Shown piece by piece: positions 1 to 12,290 of a DNA stretch of 64,000 bases. The position numbers and the translations under genes are program-made. This DNA is from Lingula anatina (Eukaryota; Brachiopoda; Lingulata; Lingulida; Lingulidae). How positions within the stretch are numbered: position 1 is the first letter of the stretch; each line of letters begins with the position of its first letter. The notes under the pieces were generated by a model, which was given only the letters and a program-made list of their open reading frames with translations, ran no database searches and was not told where the DNA came from. The stretch is from positions 362,067 through 426,066 of the forward strand of contig NW_019775092.1 of the NCBI RefSeq assembly GCF_001039355.2, read 5' to 3'.

Positions 1-220
1 TTCTTGATTGCGTTCTAACGAGCATGCGTGCACGTAAGAAATGTTTGTACGAGTGCGTTTTAGTGTTTTTTCCTTTATATTTTTATGATCATGGTCAGTA
101 TAATTGCCATATCCGCCCTCCCGATGTTGCATAATACGGGCGTTTGGTTAATGACGTGACTTATTGTTCGGAATATTTGAGGAATACATACAACCAGATT
201 ATCTCATCAAAGCATTATGG
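1..220. repeat. Contig-end copy of 5271-5490
   Basis: These 220 bases align without gaps to 5271-5490 (constant offset 5270), with about a dozen mismatches by eye. Both copies stop at the same point, after the shared AGCATTATGG: this one at a single N (221), the other at a poly-G run and a 127-N gap. Two haplotype ends that broke at the same hard sequence is the likeliest reading; a real 5.27-kb tandem repeat is the alternative. Confidence 0.75.
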
Positions 221-221
221 N

Positions 222-434
222 CGACGGCGACGACGGCGACGACAGACGCAGATGACGGCTATATGTACAGACACATCTGTGTCTGTACATAAAAACAGCA
301 TAAATTCCCTAAAAGTGACCCGATCATGCTGATTTTCGAACTTGACCTGCGTATTATGAATATTCATCAGTTCTGCAAGTTTCAAGTCAAAAGGTAAAAT
401 GGTTTTCCACTTATCGTGTTATCGGTAAAAGTGC

Positions 435-465
<31 letters not shown>

Positions 466-551
466 CAGCGACGACGGCGACGACGGCGACGGCGACGACA
501 GACGCAGATGATGGCTATATGTACAGACACATCTGTGTCTGTACATAAAAA
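222..551. repeat. (CGACGG)n microsatellite with palindromic tail, two copies
   Basis: Two copies of a compound motif lie 256 bases apart. Each has an imperfect CGACGG/CGACGA tract (222-242 and about 434-498), then a conserved tail starting ACAGACGCAGATGA and ending in a perfect palindrome at 263-290 and 519-546, followed by AAAAA. The palindrome has 13-base arms (ATGTACAGACACA and its complement) around TC. Open frames here are only poly-Arg translations of the tract. The repeated structure suggests a microsatellite-seeded mobile or hairpin element, but no target duplication is visible. Confidence 0.75.
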
Positions 552-1498
552 GACTAGCCTGTCAATAATAATGAGCAAGTCTACCACAATACAGAACAAT
601 GTAATTGTCATTATGTAATATAGGTATTTTTTATCTTATTATTATTATTTATTTATTTATTTATTTTTATTGTGTAGGTCTAGATTGTACTAAATGTATC
701 TATATACAAGTAGTTTAGAGGGCCTGCAAAATGTACTGAAACGTTTTAGTGCTCAATAAAATTATTATTATTATTATTATAATTACTTTAGTTCCTTCAA
801 CGTGGCGGTCAGTGCTTATTTATAAATGCATTTATTCATGCTTGCAAATACTATTAAGGTTTATTTATCAAATGTCTTTATGTTGTTATATTTTATTTAG
901 ATAAATTATAATTCTGATATTAAAAATATTTATATTTGTATGCTTATTATGATAATAAGTGGACAAATACGGTTCCGCTGTGGTACACCGTTGGTGTTGC
1001 TAGTTGTGTTCAAATGATGAACCTCCTAAATAACGCTGTTATTTAAGACACACTATTCTGCCATAGTCTTCAGGGAACAGCAATCCGGCATAAGTGAGTT
1101 CATTTAGAGTCTAACTCGATTTGAATGCGTTGTGTGAGAGCTGAAATCACTGTCAGTACTCCACTTATGACCACAGAGAAAGCGTCAAGAGTGGACTTTG
1201 AAGAGACATTTTATTTGAACATTACCCACCAGAGGAAAGGGCGGGTGGGCTCCACAAAATCTCGTACGTCACGAATATAAAATTCGCTACCGTTACCGCT
1301 AAGGAATATTAAGTTTGAGAACACTTATTTGTATGTAGTAATACCTATTGAATGGCTGACTGTGAATACATATAAATATACATGTTGATATTTAAATATT
1401 AAAGGAAATAACACTATGAGATATATTTTATGTTTTTGCACCTGGCTTGTTTATATTATTAATTTGATTAATTTTAAATACACATTTTTGAGCTACAT
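552..1498. other. AT-rich DNA, no gene seen
   Basis: Low-complexity ATT/ATTT runs lie at 636-666 and about 760-780. An AATAAA occurs near 757. I see no supported coding exon. Confidence 0.5.
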
Positions 1499-2143
1499 TT
1501 AGAGAATAATGATATGTTGTAATAGAAAAAATGTCTCAAGGTCATATTCCAACGTGTACGGAAGGCCTTTTATACAATCTTCGAATGCGAATTGCACACC
1601 GTCATAGAAGAACAACACCAATTCTTCACCGTTGCCTGCTTCTAGGATAAAAAAAAAATCAAACTTGCTTTTAGCGTAACATGCGCAGATATCAGATGGC
1701 GGATTATGAAAAAGAGAAAAATATATACCCTCTGTCAGGGCTACAGATTGGTTTTTCACTTGATATTTACAGATGTGTCTCTGGCTAATTAATGGGACAT
1801 TTTTCCACTCGCGTTGGGGAAAAAGACCCACATATATAATCTGTTGCTCTGGTAGAGGGAAGTGATCATACCAGCTAGTTGGAATCAAGGGGCATCCACT
1901 AACCAGCCCGATAGATTTGTCATAAACACATCAGATAGAGAAGGTCTGATACACTATCGTCTGAGGGTGGGTTGTACAACATAATTCAATTAGTGGTCCA
2001 CCTGGATACTGAAAGGGGGTGGTGGACTCCAAACAATACTGTCGTTTCGAATACAAGTCGCCGTATTCGTCGCACTTGCTTAATCTGACAGTAATTAGAA
2101 TACTTATGGATTTGCTGAAGCTCCTTACAAACGGCACATTATT
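1499..2143 (-). pseudogene. Unrecognised open frame broken by one in-frame TGA
   Basis: On the minus strand the frame runs from a possible acceptor (CATTCTAG, then codons from 2143) to a stop at 1499-1501. It is about 214 codons with one internal TGA at 1933-1931. The part after the TGA runs about 140 residues and is rich in Cys and aromatic residues. A stretch reading EWKNVP..RHICKY faintly recalls the end of a C-type lectin domain (W..VPC....ICKY), but the first Cys is missing. There is no ATG at the start; the only initiator-like codon is GTG. It may be a decayed exon, a polymorphic null allele or chance. A selenocysteine reading is unlikely without a SECIS element. Confidence 0.3.
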
Positions 2144-2378
2144 CTAGAATGTAAATATATTTATTGACGCTTAGAAATTTCAAATTAGTATTTTTTTCTT
2201 AAGTTTTTCCATAATTTGTCAAAAAATATGTTTGTTATAATTCTGGTTTTATTACTGACATTATTATTTTCGTACATGTAGATTTTTCTGATATCATATT
2301 TTATCGATAAACTTCAGTGCTACAGGGCATCGTGTATTAATGTAGCATTAAAATGTAATCTACACGGAATGGTCCTGT

Positions 2379-2738
2379 TTAAACGAATACTACTATACTA
2401 CATATTTTAATTCGTTTAAAGTATGAAATTAACTCAGAATCGCGCACAGAGTATTTCAAACATATATTTAATACTCTAAGTAAATCGTGCGATTTACTGA
2501 CCATAGGTGGTTTTTTTCCCAAAGCAGCCATACACAGTATTATACGCCATTTATTTTCACTAAGAGCCACATTTTTCATTAAATGTTGTCCCTGTTTCGA
2601 AGCAATAAAACCCAAAGCCCAAGAAAATGTATAAAATTCGAGACACCTCAAGAATTTATTATCCAGTTGCAGCGAAACAATGACCGACTTCGTTGTAACG
2701 TGCTGCCCCCACACGGCTGTATCAAACACTAATCTGTC
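2379..2738 (-). other. Possible minus-strand coding segment, unrecognised
   Basis: An open frame of about 119 codons begins after a plausible acceptor (CAGCTTCTTAG, with coding from 2738) and ends in a stop. The product looks protein-like (mixed helical composition, not low complexity), but there is no ATG and no convincing donor near its end. It cannot be joined in phase to the open frame at 2143. It may be a decayed exon of the same former gene. Confidence 0.2.
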
Positions 2739-3579
2739 CTAAGAAGCTGATGGATTCAATCCTCTTTTCTATGGATCAAACGAAATGGGTATGAGAGAAT
2801 GACATGATAATAACTTTTAAGGGAGAAAATTGAGGTATTCATTTTAACAAAAATTAAACAATGGTGAAACATGCAAAATAATTTAGTTGGTGCTGTAACT
2901 AGAATCAACTAGTCTAACACTTTCAAAATGCCTTCCTTCTCACAGTATCAGTTGCACGGCCTAAGTACAATAAAATGAAAACAGATCACGCACACAGGTG
3001 GTGTGCAGAAAACGAGGCTAAAAAGCGGAGGAGAGTCCACTGGAGAAAGAAACTCAATCCTCTGCAGGTCTTTCCGTGTTTACACATTGGTTTAACTCGT
3101 ACAACAGTGAAAACACTTAAGACGGTTTTTATTGACCCTCTGCTCTGACTACTGTACACCCCTCCGATCCCTCTCACTTCTGACTCGGACGCGGGCCATC
3201 CTAGAGGCTAGCGGTTCCTTGGACGCTGACCCTTTCCTAAGCAGCAGAACACCGAGGGAAGGAGCGTTGTCAGAGAGGTAAGGGGTGTGAAGGGCTGGCC
3301 CTGAGCGCGTGGGAGTATGCTCGCTGCACGAGTGCAGGACAAGGTGCTGAGTTGTTCCCGATCTATCTGTTATGTGTATTAACCAGATTGCTGTTGAAGA
3401 GTGCGGCGTTACCACATGACTGTGACATTTAGAACGTTGTTGACATCAGCTGGGCGAAAACGATCGGTTTCTTAATTATTCCATTAACTTTGGTGATAGG
3501 GGCGATCTTATTGCAGGTTGCTCTTATTTATGATTTACTAATCTATGCCATGGTAATATGATTTAACGTGGGACTGTAA

Positions 3580-3580
3580 A

Positions 3581-3648
<68 letters not shown>
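3580..3648. repeat. (TC)n(TG)n microsatellite
   Basis: A compound dinucleotide tract. The open frames across it (poly-HT/RE translations) are artefacts. Confidence 0.95.
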
Positions 3649-3650
<2 letters not shown>

Positions 3651-4166
3651 GACAGAGCATCTACTTTGTAGTCTTTTCTTGACTTCGATTTCTGCCCGTC
3701 ACCCGCCATCCAGCTTAACTTTCGCTCTTTGCATGCTTTCTTTTTCATTCATTCTCCGTCATTATTGACTCTGTCACACGATATCAACGCCATTGCCGAA
3801 AGTCAATATTTGCAGGTCAGCTCTATATTTTTCTCTCCCCGAGGTAAAAGAATAAGGAAAAACTATAATGTTTCCAAAGAAAGAGACCAGCACTGCGTAA
3901 CCACCTTGTGGTACAGAACAACTCGTCTCTACCTGTGGTGGTAAAACTTCAAAATATTTCTCCTGGAGAATACAATGGTAAAACAACAGTTGTGGGTTGA
4001 GGATAGAGTTTCTCTTTTATATTTTGGCTCTCTGTTTGTCCGCGTGGTCGAAACAGTAGGGGGTCTAATTTCGCAAAACAACACACCAGTTGAACAACAG
4101 AGGGAATTGAAGCGAGCATGTTGGACACATAGTGAGATATTTAACACTGGGAGGCGAACGCGTTTG

Positions 4167-4167
4167 A

Positions 4168-4232
<65 letters not shown>
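4167..4232. repeat. (TG)n(AG)n microsatellite
   Basis: A compound dinucleotide tract followed by a short G run. Confidence 0.95.
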
Positions 4233-5270
4233 AGCGTTGGCGTCTTATGTAAAATACACAGCACATGTTTGAAAAAAAAAAACGTCTCCTGCTATATAGA
4301 ATTTTACAAATATTTATAGCGAGCTACATGTGTTAATAGCTTTGAATAAATACTACTACGCCTGTAGTAGATGTCGTCTGCTCCCTACATCCAATTGAAG
4401 AGAGACTAGGGAATCCGCCTCCTGCTCGGCGGCCAGAGCACTTCCTTGAACAACTCGAGCCAGGAAAAGAAATCTATGAAATTCCGCGCGGCGTTCGTAC
4501 CCCGTGTGCCAAAAATTCCAAACGAAGTTAGTGCCTAGTTAATGCCGAGTTAGAGCGAAAGAATGTTTTCAGGCCTGCCTTTTTAACTGCTTCTGACTTG
4601 CATGAAATATCGTCATATATCTAACGCGTACCTTATAATATCCAAAAACGACGTGAAATATTCCGAGATATCACTAATGTCTGTTATTTAAAGTCGGATT
4701 TTATGTTTTAGAAATTTTACACTCGAATTTCCTGAACGGGCACCAACTTCTGGTTTGAAAGTCGTTTTCAAGTTAAATAAAAACTTCACTTGCCCCTGTT
4801 ACTGTCATGCCAGCCCCACTTCATAAATAGATATAAATAGATAGATAGATAAACGAAAAGAAATTAGTTTAAATTGAATTAGATAAAATAGATATGAATC
4901 TAATTAAGGAAAATAAATTTTCAGACGTGACTAGATTTACCTGTCCACCTATAAATCAACACCCACTACTTCCAGTGTAGCCCCCTAACGCCGAAGGGTC
5001 AGCTTTGGCCAAACACCAACAAATTAAGTGACCGACGTTTCTGAATGGCCCCGTGTTTTCATAAGCCAACAGAAAGTGGACGCAGACTAGCTTAACAAGG
5101 TCTTACTGCATTTTCCATAACAATTGTGATTTCTCCATACTTACGGCACACTGAATGAATGATGGACACTGGAAAAGCGTAGAAAAACGCTCCAGGGAAA
5201 GTTAATGTTACAGTTTCTTTAGCGATCCTTCACCAGATTTAGAGAGCGTGAGGGTGCGGGCGAGTGCACG

Positions 5271-5490
5271 TTCTTGAGTGCATTCTAGCGAGCATGCGTG
5301 CACGTAAGAAATGTTTGTACGAGTGCGTTTTAGTGTTTTTTCCTTTATATTTTTATGATCATGGTTAGCATAATTGCCATATCCACTCTCCCAATGTTGC
5401 ATAATATGGGCGTTTAGTTAATGGCGTGACTTATTGTTCAGAATATTTGAGGAATACATACAACCAGATTATCTCATCAAAGCATTATGG
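5271..5490. repeat. Second copy of the sequence at 1-220
   Basis: Matches 1-220 over its whole length with about 5% mismatches. It runs into a poly-G string of doubtful quality and then the N gap. Confidence 0.75.
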
Positions 5491-5505
5491 GGGGGGGGGG
5501 GGCCC

Positions 5506-5632
5506 NNNNNNNNNNNNNNNNNNNNNNNNNNNNNNNNNNNNNNNNNNNNNNNNNNNNNNNNNNNNNNNNNNNNNNNNNNNNNNNNNNNNNNNNNNNNNNN
5601 NNNNNNNNNNNNNNNNNNNNNNNNNNNNNNNN
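5506..5632. other. Assembly gap (127 N)
   Basis: A run of N preceded by poly-G and CCC, which look like low-quality contig-end bases. Translations across it are meaningless. Confidence 0.99.
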
Positions 5633-6830
5633 CACTACAGGCACATGTACCTGGTGATATATAGTTGAGTTAACCTTGTTTGTTGTCTAGTTTACAAGGG
5701 TCAACAGAGGTTAAATAAAATAAACAACAATTAAACAATCCTGAATACCAGGGACACAAAGTTAAATCAAGTTTTGGAAGCCAAATGTAACTGCTTGGAG
5801 AGCAAATGTTGTCAGGTCGTCCTTATCGCGATTTCCTAACAAAATAGCATCACACAGCCATATTGTGCTTTGGCCACGCTTCTTCAATTTTTGTTATTTA
5901 TTTGGACCTGTGCTCTCTCCCCATGCGCATAACGCCAAATAAACAGACTTTTGTGCCTGGGGTCTTTCTGTGGAGTCGTATGAAAGCCTCGAGCCTTTGG
6001 AAGCCAGTCAACGCTGGAGGGTTTTAACACTGTGTTCATATTACACTATATTAGCTCTGCACACATACAAATACACTGTACAGGACGGCGACACACAAGA
6101 ACGCGGACGACGGCCACAGAGTCGTAGCAGCGGCAGAGGAAGCAGGAGGTATTGTCGCATACCAGAACAGGGATTAAGTTTGATCCCTCTGACGCAAACA
6201 ATGAACGCCTACCTGACGGTGTTAATACTGCTTACACGTATTTAATGCCGTTTTAACAGGTGGGTGGAATTCACGAGCGGTCAGCTAACGCGAGACTGGT
6301 CATCCTGGCCAGAGTGTTAGCTTTACATCAGACACTTCTTGGCAGGTTTTGAAAACAGAGTTGCTGCCCAAGACCCTGAAGACAGGGGATGTGTTACACA
6401 GGGACGCGCTGAACACGTTTAACACAAAGAGGTGACGGCAGTTCGCCGTAACAGTGTTAAACTTTCCTCACCGTACATGTACATTTGCTATTCCAGTAGA
6501 TGGTTTTTAAGTACGCCAAGCGAGAGTCTTCCAGAGCCTGTTAGACAATTTGTTATCTACCTGGGTGGAGACGCTATGGTAGCCTAAGTCGCACAGGTAT
6601 TCGTGAGTGTTTAACGTTCCATATGAACACTCTTTGGTACAGAAAATTGAAGTTGCTGCACTCACATGTTCTTCATGAGTGGAAATAGAATTGCACGACA
6701 TTAAGGACTCTTCTTCAGTCGGCAGGTGTTGGATGATTTAGCACAGGGGGTCGTGTATTACCGACAGGTGAGTTATTAAAATATGTAGGTCTACAACAGG
6801 TGTGAATCAAGACCTTTCAAGGAGGGGATG

Positions 6831-6847
6831 CGCGCGCGCGCACACAC

Positions 6848-6886
<39 letters not shown>
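6831..6886. repeat. (CG)n(CA)n microsatellite
   Basis: A short GC alternation followed by a CA tract. Confidence 0.95.
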
Positions 6887-6887
<1 letters not shown>

Positions 6888-9238
6888 TTGTCACATACTC
6901 AGTGACCACTCCTTGTCAACTCTGTCAATGTCATCTGAAATCCAAGATGACCATTTCGTCCAATACATTTAAACTTAAGGTAGAATAAGATGACGAGCCC
7001 TAAACCTTATCTCAATTGAAATCAACGGTGGCAAAACGGAGGGTAATTTATATCATACCTGCAATTATCTGAATGCCGTAGATCCATATTATTACAGGGT
7101 TTTAAGTTAAGGCATTATATGCAATCTGTGTTTACCTTTGGAAGTTCTCTGTTCATTGTGTGGTTTAGTACTACTAATAATGGGTCCCAGATTTGCAGAA
7201 AGTGTTTGCCTTGGTTAAACTTAAATCCTCTTCATGCACGTCGTTGGGCGCAGCTAGATAAAAATCAAACAGTGGAATATGACGGAAATGTTCACGAAAT
7301 TTAGGATAAATCCTGAATTGCAAAATATAAAATATACAGATATCAAATTAAACAGACTAGTAAACTTTAATATGAGGGTTTATTTTTAATCTGAAAAGGC
7401 GAATTGTTTTATAGTAGTATATATTATAAAACATTATTTCTTTTTATTGTTTTTTTATTTATTTATTTATTTTTTATTTCATTTTTTTTTTGGGGGGGGG
7501 TTATGAGTGTGTTGCACGGTATCATTTACAGTGTACAATAACGGGAAGGTGATACACGCTGTTAAATAGCGATTTGTCACTTTGATAAGACAAGATGGCG
7601 GGCTGCTGTTTTACCTGGCCTTCCGGGCATAATTACCTGGGGATCACATAACGTCGCTTAACAGGTATACAGAACGCGGAGAATGTAAACTAAAAAAGAT
7701 CTTTGAAAAAAAACACGATTTGAATGTCTAGCGCTTAAAGTAACATGCACGCCCACTGGCTGATGAATTAGATAGTGGTACAAAGAAAAGAGCACAGAAG
7801 GAAAGCTGTATAGCTACCTTCTAAAGTGCATCCCCGTGTGTGAACTATTACAACCTTAAAAGGTGCTCATGCTTTTTCTGTATGTCACATACAATCGGAG
7901 AAATGACTTTTTTTCAAACATATTTGTCCTCATAAAAGATCAAGAGATGGTTCAGGCGACATAAGGGAAAAATGTTCAGTAAAGGGCAGCGGACCTCGTG
8001 TAAAATACGACCATTACTCACGATCTTCCACCAAATCACCAAACAAAGGTTAGCTCTAAATCTAAGATATATTTGACCACTGATTTGTACAGGTAAATCC
8101 CATCCTAGATTTTGACCACTTTTACGACACGTTATACATAACCCATATGAACCTAATGTGGGGTAGACTCCCTGTTACAACTTTATTTTATTTCAACCGG
8201 TATACAGATTACATTAAATATTCAAAGACCTGCTCTTGGGACATTATTTGCAGTCTGTTAAAGAAGCTGCAGTACGATCTAGACTGATATAGGAAAGGAT
8301 ACAAACACTTAAATGAATCCTCTTGTTTTTTATCACTACTGGTCATGAAGGCCGTTACCCCAGCTGTCTCTCTCTCTCTCTCATATGTCACAGTGCGGCA
8401 GACGGCGTATCAAGTCCGACTACTTCATACAGTGAGTCGACTTATTTTTGTGACACAGTCATAAAGGACGACATTAATAACATTGTCACACACGGCTGGT
8501 AAAGCACTGGCGGAAGTTGCCGCGGGCTAGGGTTAATTGTGCGCCTTTAGTTTGAGGGGAACTTCCACCCGAGCTCCATCATTCATGCGATTGGAATCTC
8601 CGAGTTCTTGTTTACAGCTCGTGCTCCGCCGACTCCGAGATAAGCCGCTGACGGGAGACTCCTTCCCGCGTGTAACTGGCAGTAGAAAACGCCGGTGCTT
8701 GACTGCTAACGACTGCTACTACACCGCTCATATGTCTGATAAGACACGTTGAGAGTACGACTCACAACTTGAGTGAGATTTAGGTGTATATGTGCTAGAT
8801 TGTTAACAAATACTACGACTTCTGTCTCTGATAAGTTGCCAAGTTGAGGAATTTTGGCTGTAAATAGGACAACAAACATTAAAATTGGACAAGAAATGGC
8901 CGGCCATGCTGTCGGGCACACAGGAGAGGACGTGAGAATCTATAGTATTACCTTTAAACAGGTGCTATCTTAGATTAGTTTCTAAACTGTCTCTATCAGA
9001 GTGAGGGCGTCATTTCTGTGTAAAATTTTTGGCTGAGCAGTACAAAGTGCACAGAATAGGCCAGAGGAATATCGGTGGATATCTAGTGAAAAATATCTCT
9101 GTGACGCCTGGTAGAGGGTGGGAACAGGTATGTACACATGGTAGGTTGTGTTATTATCTTCTTCTATGTTTCCCAATGTCTTTTTTACACCTGACATTGG
9201 GCAACGTAGAACAGAATATAACCCTCTAGTATTCCTGT

Positions 9239-9289
<51 letters not shown>

Positions 9290-9291
9290 TT
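9239..9291. repeat. (ATTT)n microsatellite
   Basis: About thirteen uninterrupted ATTT units. Confidence 0.95.
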
Positions 9292-9913
9292 TGTGCTAAC
9301 TCGATTGATTTAAAATGTGAATAAGAGTCCGAGTGCTAGAAACAGAAAACTTAATCTAGGGAGGCAATAATTTTGGGTTCTGTGGTAGATCCGAGCCACC
9401 ACAGGTATCTTATTGAAGAGATACGTGTTTGGGACAAGGCCACATGGGTTCTTTTTTTTTCTTCTTTTTGGAGGCTACAGCTACATTAGACCATGGCATA
9501 ACATTAATCCTTGCATACGAGTGTCAGGTAGAGCAGTTGCAGCTTTTCTGGACTTAATGTTTTGTGTCGTACTGCACCACGGTCATAGTGTATATACAGT
9601 GTGTATGATGGTTGGTGTACGTGTTAGCGACAAAGTACCTGTGACACGGCTTTCAGAAGAACCGACAAATGTGCGATGGTGACATATGGGGGGGGAGGGG
9701 GTTAGACGTAAAAAAACAAATACCCATCAAAATTAAATTATTCAGAGGTTTCCACACTCAAAACAGTATTTAATTCATAAAAACAGGTTGAAGTTAACGG
9801 TCTGATCACATATAACATTCGAGTCACAACACGCTGTGTCACAGTGATGACATATGACAAGTCTTGGCGACACGATGAGACACAAGTTAGACGGCTTGAG
9901 TAAGGCTCTATTC

Positions 9914-10108
9914 CCATAGATTTTAGATCGATCTATCCCCGCGGGGAGTCTCACTAGATTACTTTCAGATAATCCGACTTAAATGTCCGTCCCGTCTATT
10001 ACAAGCTGTAAGGGGATAATTAACTTTCGTGCCCGCCCGGCTGACAGCTATTTAGCGTGAACCCCCAGGGTGTTAGGTCGATCTAAAGTAGGTCGATCTA
10101 ATCTATGG
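9914..10108. mobile_element. Small inverted-repeat (MITE-like) element
   Basis: The left end reads CCATAGATTTTAGATCGATC; the right end, complemented, reads CCATAGATTAGATCGACC. This gives imperfect terminal inverted repeats of about 18 bases around a 195-base body with no coding capacity. The core AGGGG(A)TAATTAACT.TCG recurs, in reverse orientation, in the repeat at about 24805-25035 and its allele near 31530-31760. No clear target duplication was found. Confidence 0.45.
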
Positions 10109-11346
10109 AAATGGGGTGTAAGACGGCTTCCTTCTGTTAGACGACTTTCTGGAGACAACAACAGCACATAATCGAGTTCTATGTTGTTCTCTGCACTGTT
10201 ACATAAAGAACGGCACTTCCTTCCATCTGATAAGACAAAATAGGAAAGAATCTTAGCAAATAGTTAAGTGCTTCATGCTGCCGACCACTAGCCACTTCCG
10301 GCTGTCCAACAAAAATTCGGATAAAGATCAATCCGACAGGACGTTACACACTACAGCTTTTCCGTTGCATACGATATCAAAAGTGACGTTCTCTGGTCCC
10401 ATTCGACCCTGTTATAACAAGAGATTTGAGAGATTGATCTGGACAGACAAGAAGAGAGAAGTCCAGGCCTCTGCCATTTAACGAAGACCCGATACAGATC
10501 CTAGTATTGCCTCTAGTATTGTTCTACAAATTCCATCAACGTCAATTTTCAACAATATGTCCCCATATTACCTAACAAATAGTATTTACTTTCTTATTTC
10601 AATTGCATTATTTTCTGAAAGGGGTCGGTCTTCAGAATGCAAGATATTCTTAAGGCGATGGGCGGATAAGCTACATAGAATTAACACGTGCGAAGCATAT
10701 TTAGTGTGCAATTATATCAAATGAAATACAGAAGTAAACAAGCTTTTTGTTGGCATCTAGTTGTGTACACCTAGAGTTCGCCCTTGGTCGCCCGTAAAAC
10801 TAAAATGTCAATGGAGTTTCGCCTAAAAGCATTTATTAATTTAAAGTATGAAAAAAGTCCACGCCCTTCTCAAATTACATTTGACAGACTCTTGGCACTG
10901 CCTTGGTAACTTAAAATATAAACTGATACGTAGGAAAATAAAGATTGGGGCATAAATCATGCGGATTCTCAAGATAATGAGTCAGATTTTGGGCTGCAGA
11001 GTCGCGCTTCGTTAAAAAAAAAGTTGCACCATTACCATTTTGCATCGTGTGATATATTTGTGACCCGTGGGTTTATTTCACACTTCTTTTCACCTTGGTA
11101 TCAAACGCAAAAAAAAAAAAAAAAAAAAATCAACAAAATATAGGAGTACATTGTATATAGTGTGTCTGTTTAGTGGTCATGATGTAAGCTGCATTAAGGA
11201 TAAAACACTTGCCGTCTTTTGGCACGAAAAGCCGAGTTGGCAGCTTGACGTCCATTTTACCCACCCACTGGGCCTCTACCAGGGCCGCAGCTTAATTATG
11301 CGCACTTTTCCCAAACTCACAGTGCAGAAAAGTGCCATCAATAAAG
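10109..11346. other. No supported gene
   Basis: AT-rich spacer with a poly-A run at 11107-11129. Short open frames have no supporting features. Confidence 0.5.
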
Positions 11347-12062
11347 GGAACCGGAGAAGATCAGCATTGGTCAGAATTGTGCCGGAAGTGACGTGCAGTG
11401 GTGTTAGAAACGAAGTTGAGTGGTCATTTTAACATAGAGGTGAACGGCAGTGAAGACGGGTTGTCGGAGGAAAAACAAGTTTTCTAAACAACATGGTAAG
11501 ATAATACTTTTTCTTTACGCATTTTGGGCAGAGAAAACTTGTAGAAATAATAAATGCATGATATGAAAACGTGACACGGAACTTGAAGGTGCAAATCGTG
11601 CTTAATTGGCGGTCAACTTGTTTTAAAATAATGCTGCATCGACTGCCATTGCGACAAAGAGTGTAAATGGAAAATAATTCCCGGGAGGCTGTAAATCGTT
11701 GCCATGTGGAAATTTGGCATTAATATAATCCGATATGTCCATATCTAAGTATTATTTGGGTGTTTTATGGTATGGGCTGCAATTAGAACGAAGTTTTAGA
11801 GGTCTTGAAGGACCTTATGAAAACAAGGAAGTAGTTCGTAACTAACAAGTGAAATGTACCGATCTCCGACTGCTGTGCACAGCTGTATCTTTTTTTCAAT
11901 ATATTGACAAATTTTTAGATCTTTATATGTCCATCTGACATGAAATGCTACACACGTGAGCACACTAATACACCTTTTACACTGGGGTAGGCATAAATCA
12001 GTGACGAATGCCAAGACAAAGGTGACATTCTGACAGCCTCTTATCTGAGCTAAAAAATCACA
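11347..12062 (+). repeat. Left arm of a large foldback
   Basis: This 716-base arm matches the reverse complement of 12291-12996 almost end to end, with roughly 8-10% mismatch and small indels by eye. The spacer is 228 bases. Read on the plus strand, the outer part resembles a promoter and first exon: a TGACGTGCA element near 11389, then AACAACATG directly followed by GTAAGA at about 11494, as in genes whose first exon carries only the start codon. A 97-codon open frame lies on the opposite strand (11796-12089) but lacks an ATG. Confidence 0.8.
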
Positions 12063-12290
12063 AGTACGCGACTGGCATTTCACTGACAAGATCTTCCCAA
12101 AAAGACGGAAAGAGAATTCAGGTGAGCTGACAGGTCATTAAGACTAGCTTAAAGTACTAATAATTGACATTATTATGCAATACTCAGTTGGTAAAACGAT
12201 TCTCACAGGTAGATAAGATGTAACATGACCAATTTCTATAGGCTAATGATTGCCAGCCTGAGGAAATTGATTTCCCTTCTCTTTTGTCAG
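12063..12290. other. Foldback spacer
   Basis: Single-copy sequence between the two arms; no coding signal. Confidence 0.7.

Larger units (their letters stand above)
2739..5270. other. No supported gene; microsatellites and a weak exon-like patch
   Basis: A 51-codon ATG frame (2975-3130, plus strand) has a basic KKRRR segment but no other support. At about 3226-3298 an open stretch ends at a strong donor-like site (GAGAG then GTAAGG near 3279) and has a possible acceptor in a pyrimidine tract (CCATCCTAG), so it could be a short exon; its end phase does not match the exon at 16734. The rest is non-coding AT-rich DNA. Confidence 0.4.
5633..9913. other. No supported gene
   Basis: Short open frames exist, but none has a start, splice-site pairing or recognisable domain. 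8500-8760 is locally richer in CpG and could be a promoter or 5' exon, but nothing pins a transcript. A (CA)n tract lies at 6831-6886 and an (ATTT)n tract at 9239-9291. Confidence 0.5.

Noticed and set aside
222-551. CRISPR-like or satellite array
   Set aside because: There are only two copies of the tail, with no regular spacers; the tract is a hexamer microsatellite in eukaryotic DNA.
8537-8752. Short gene in the GC-richer patch
   Set aside because: No ATG in good context, no splice pairing and no domain; at most a 5' UTR or promoter region.
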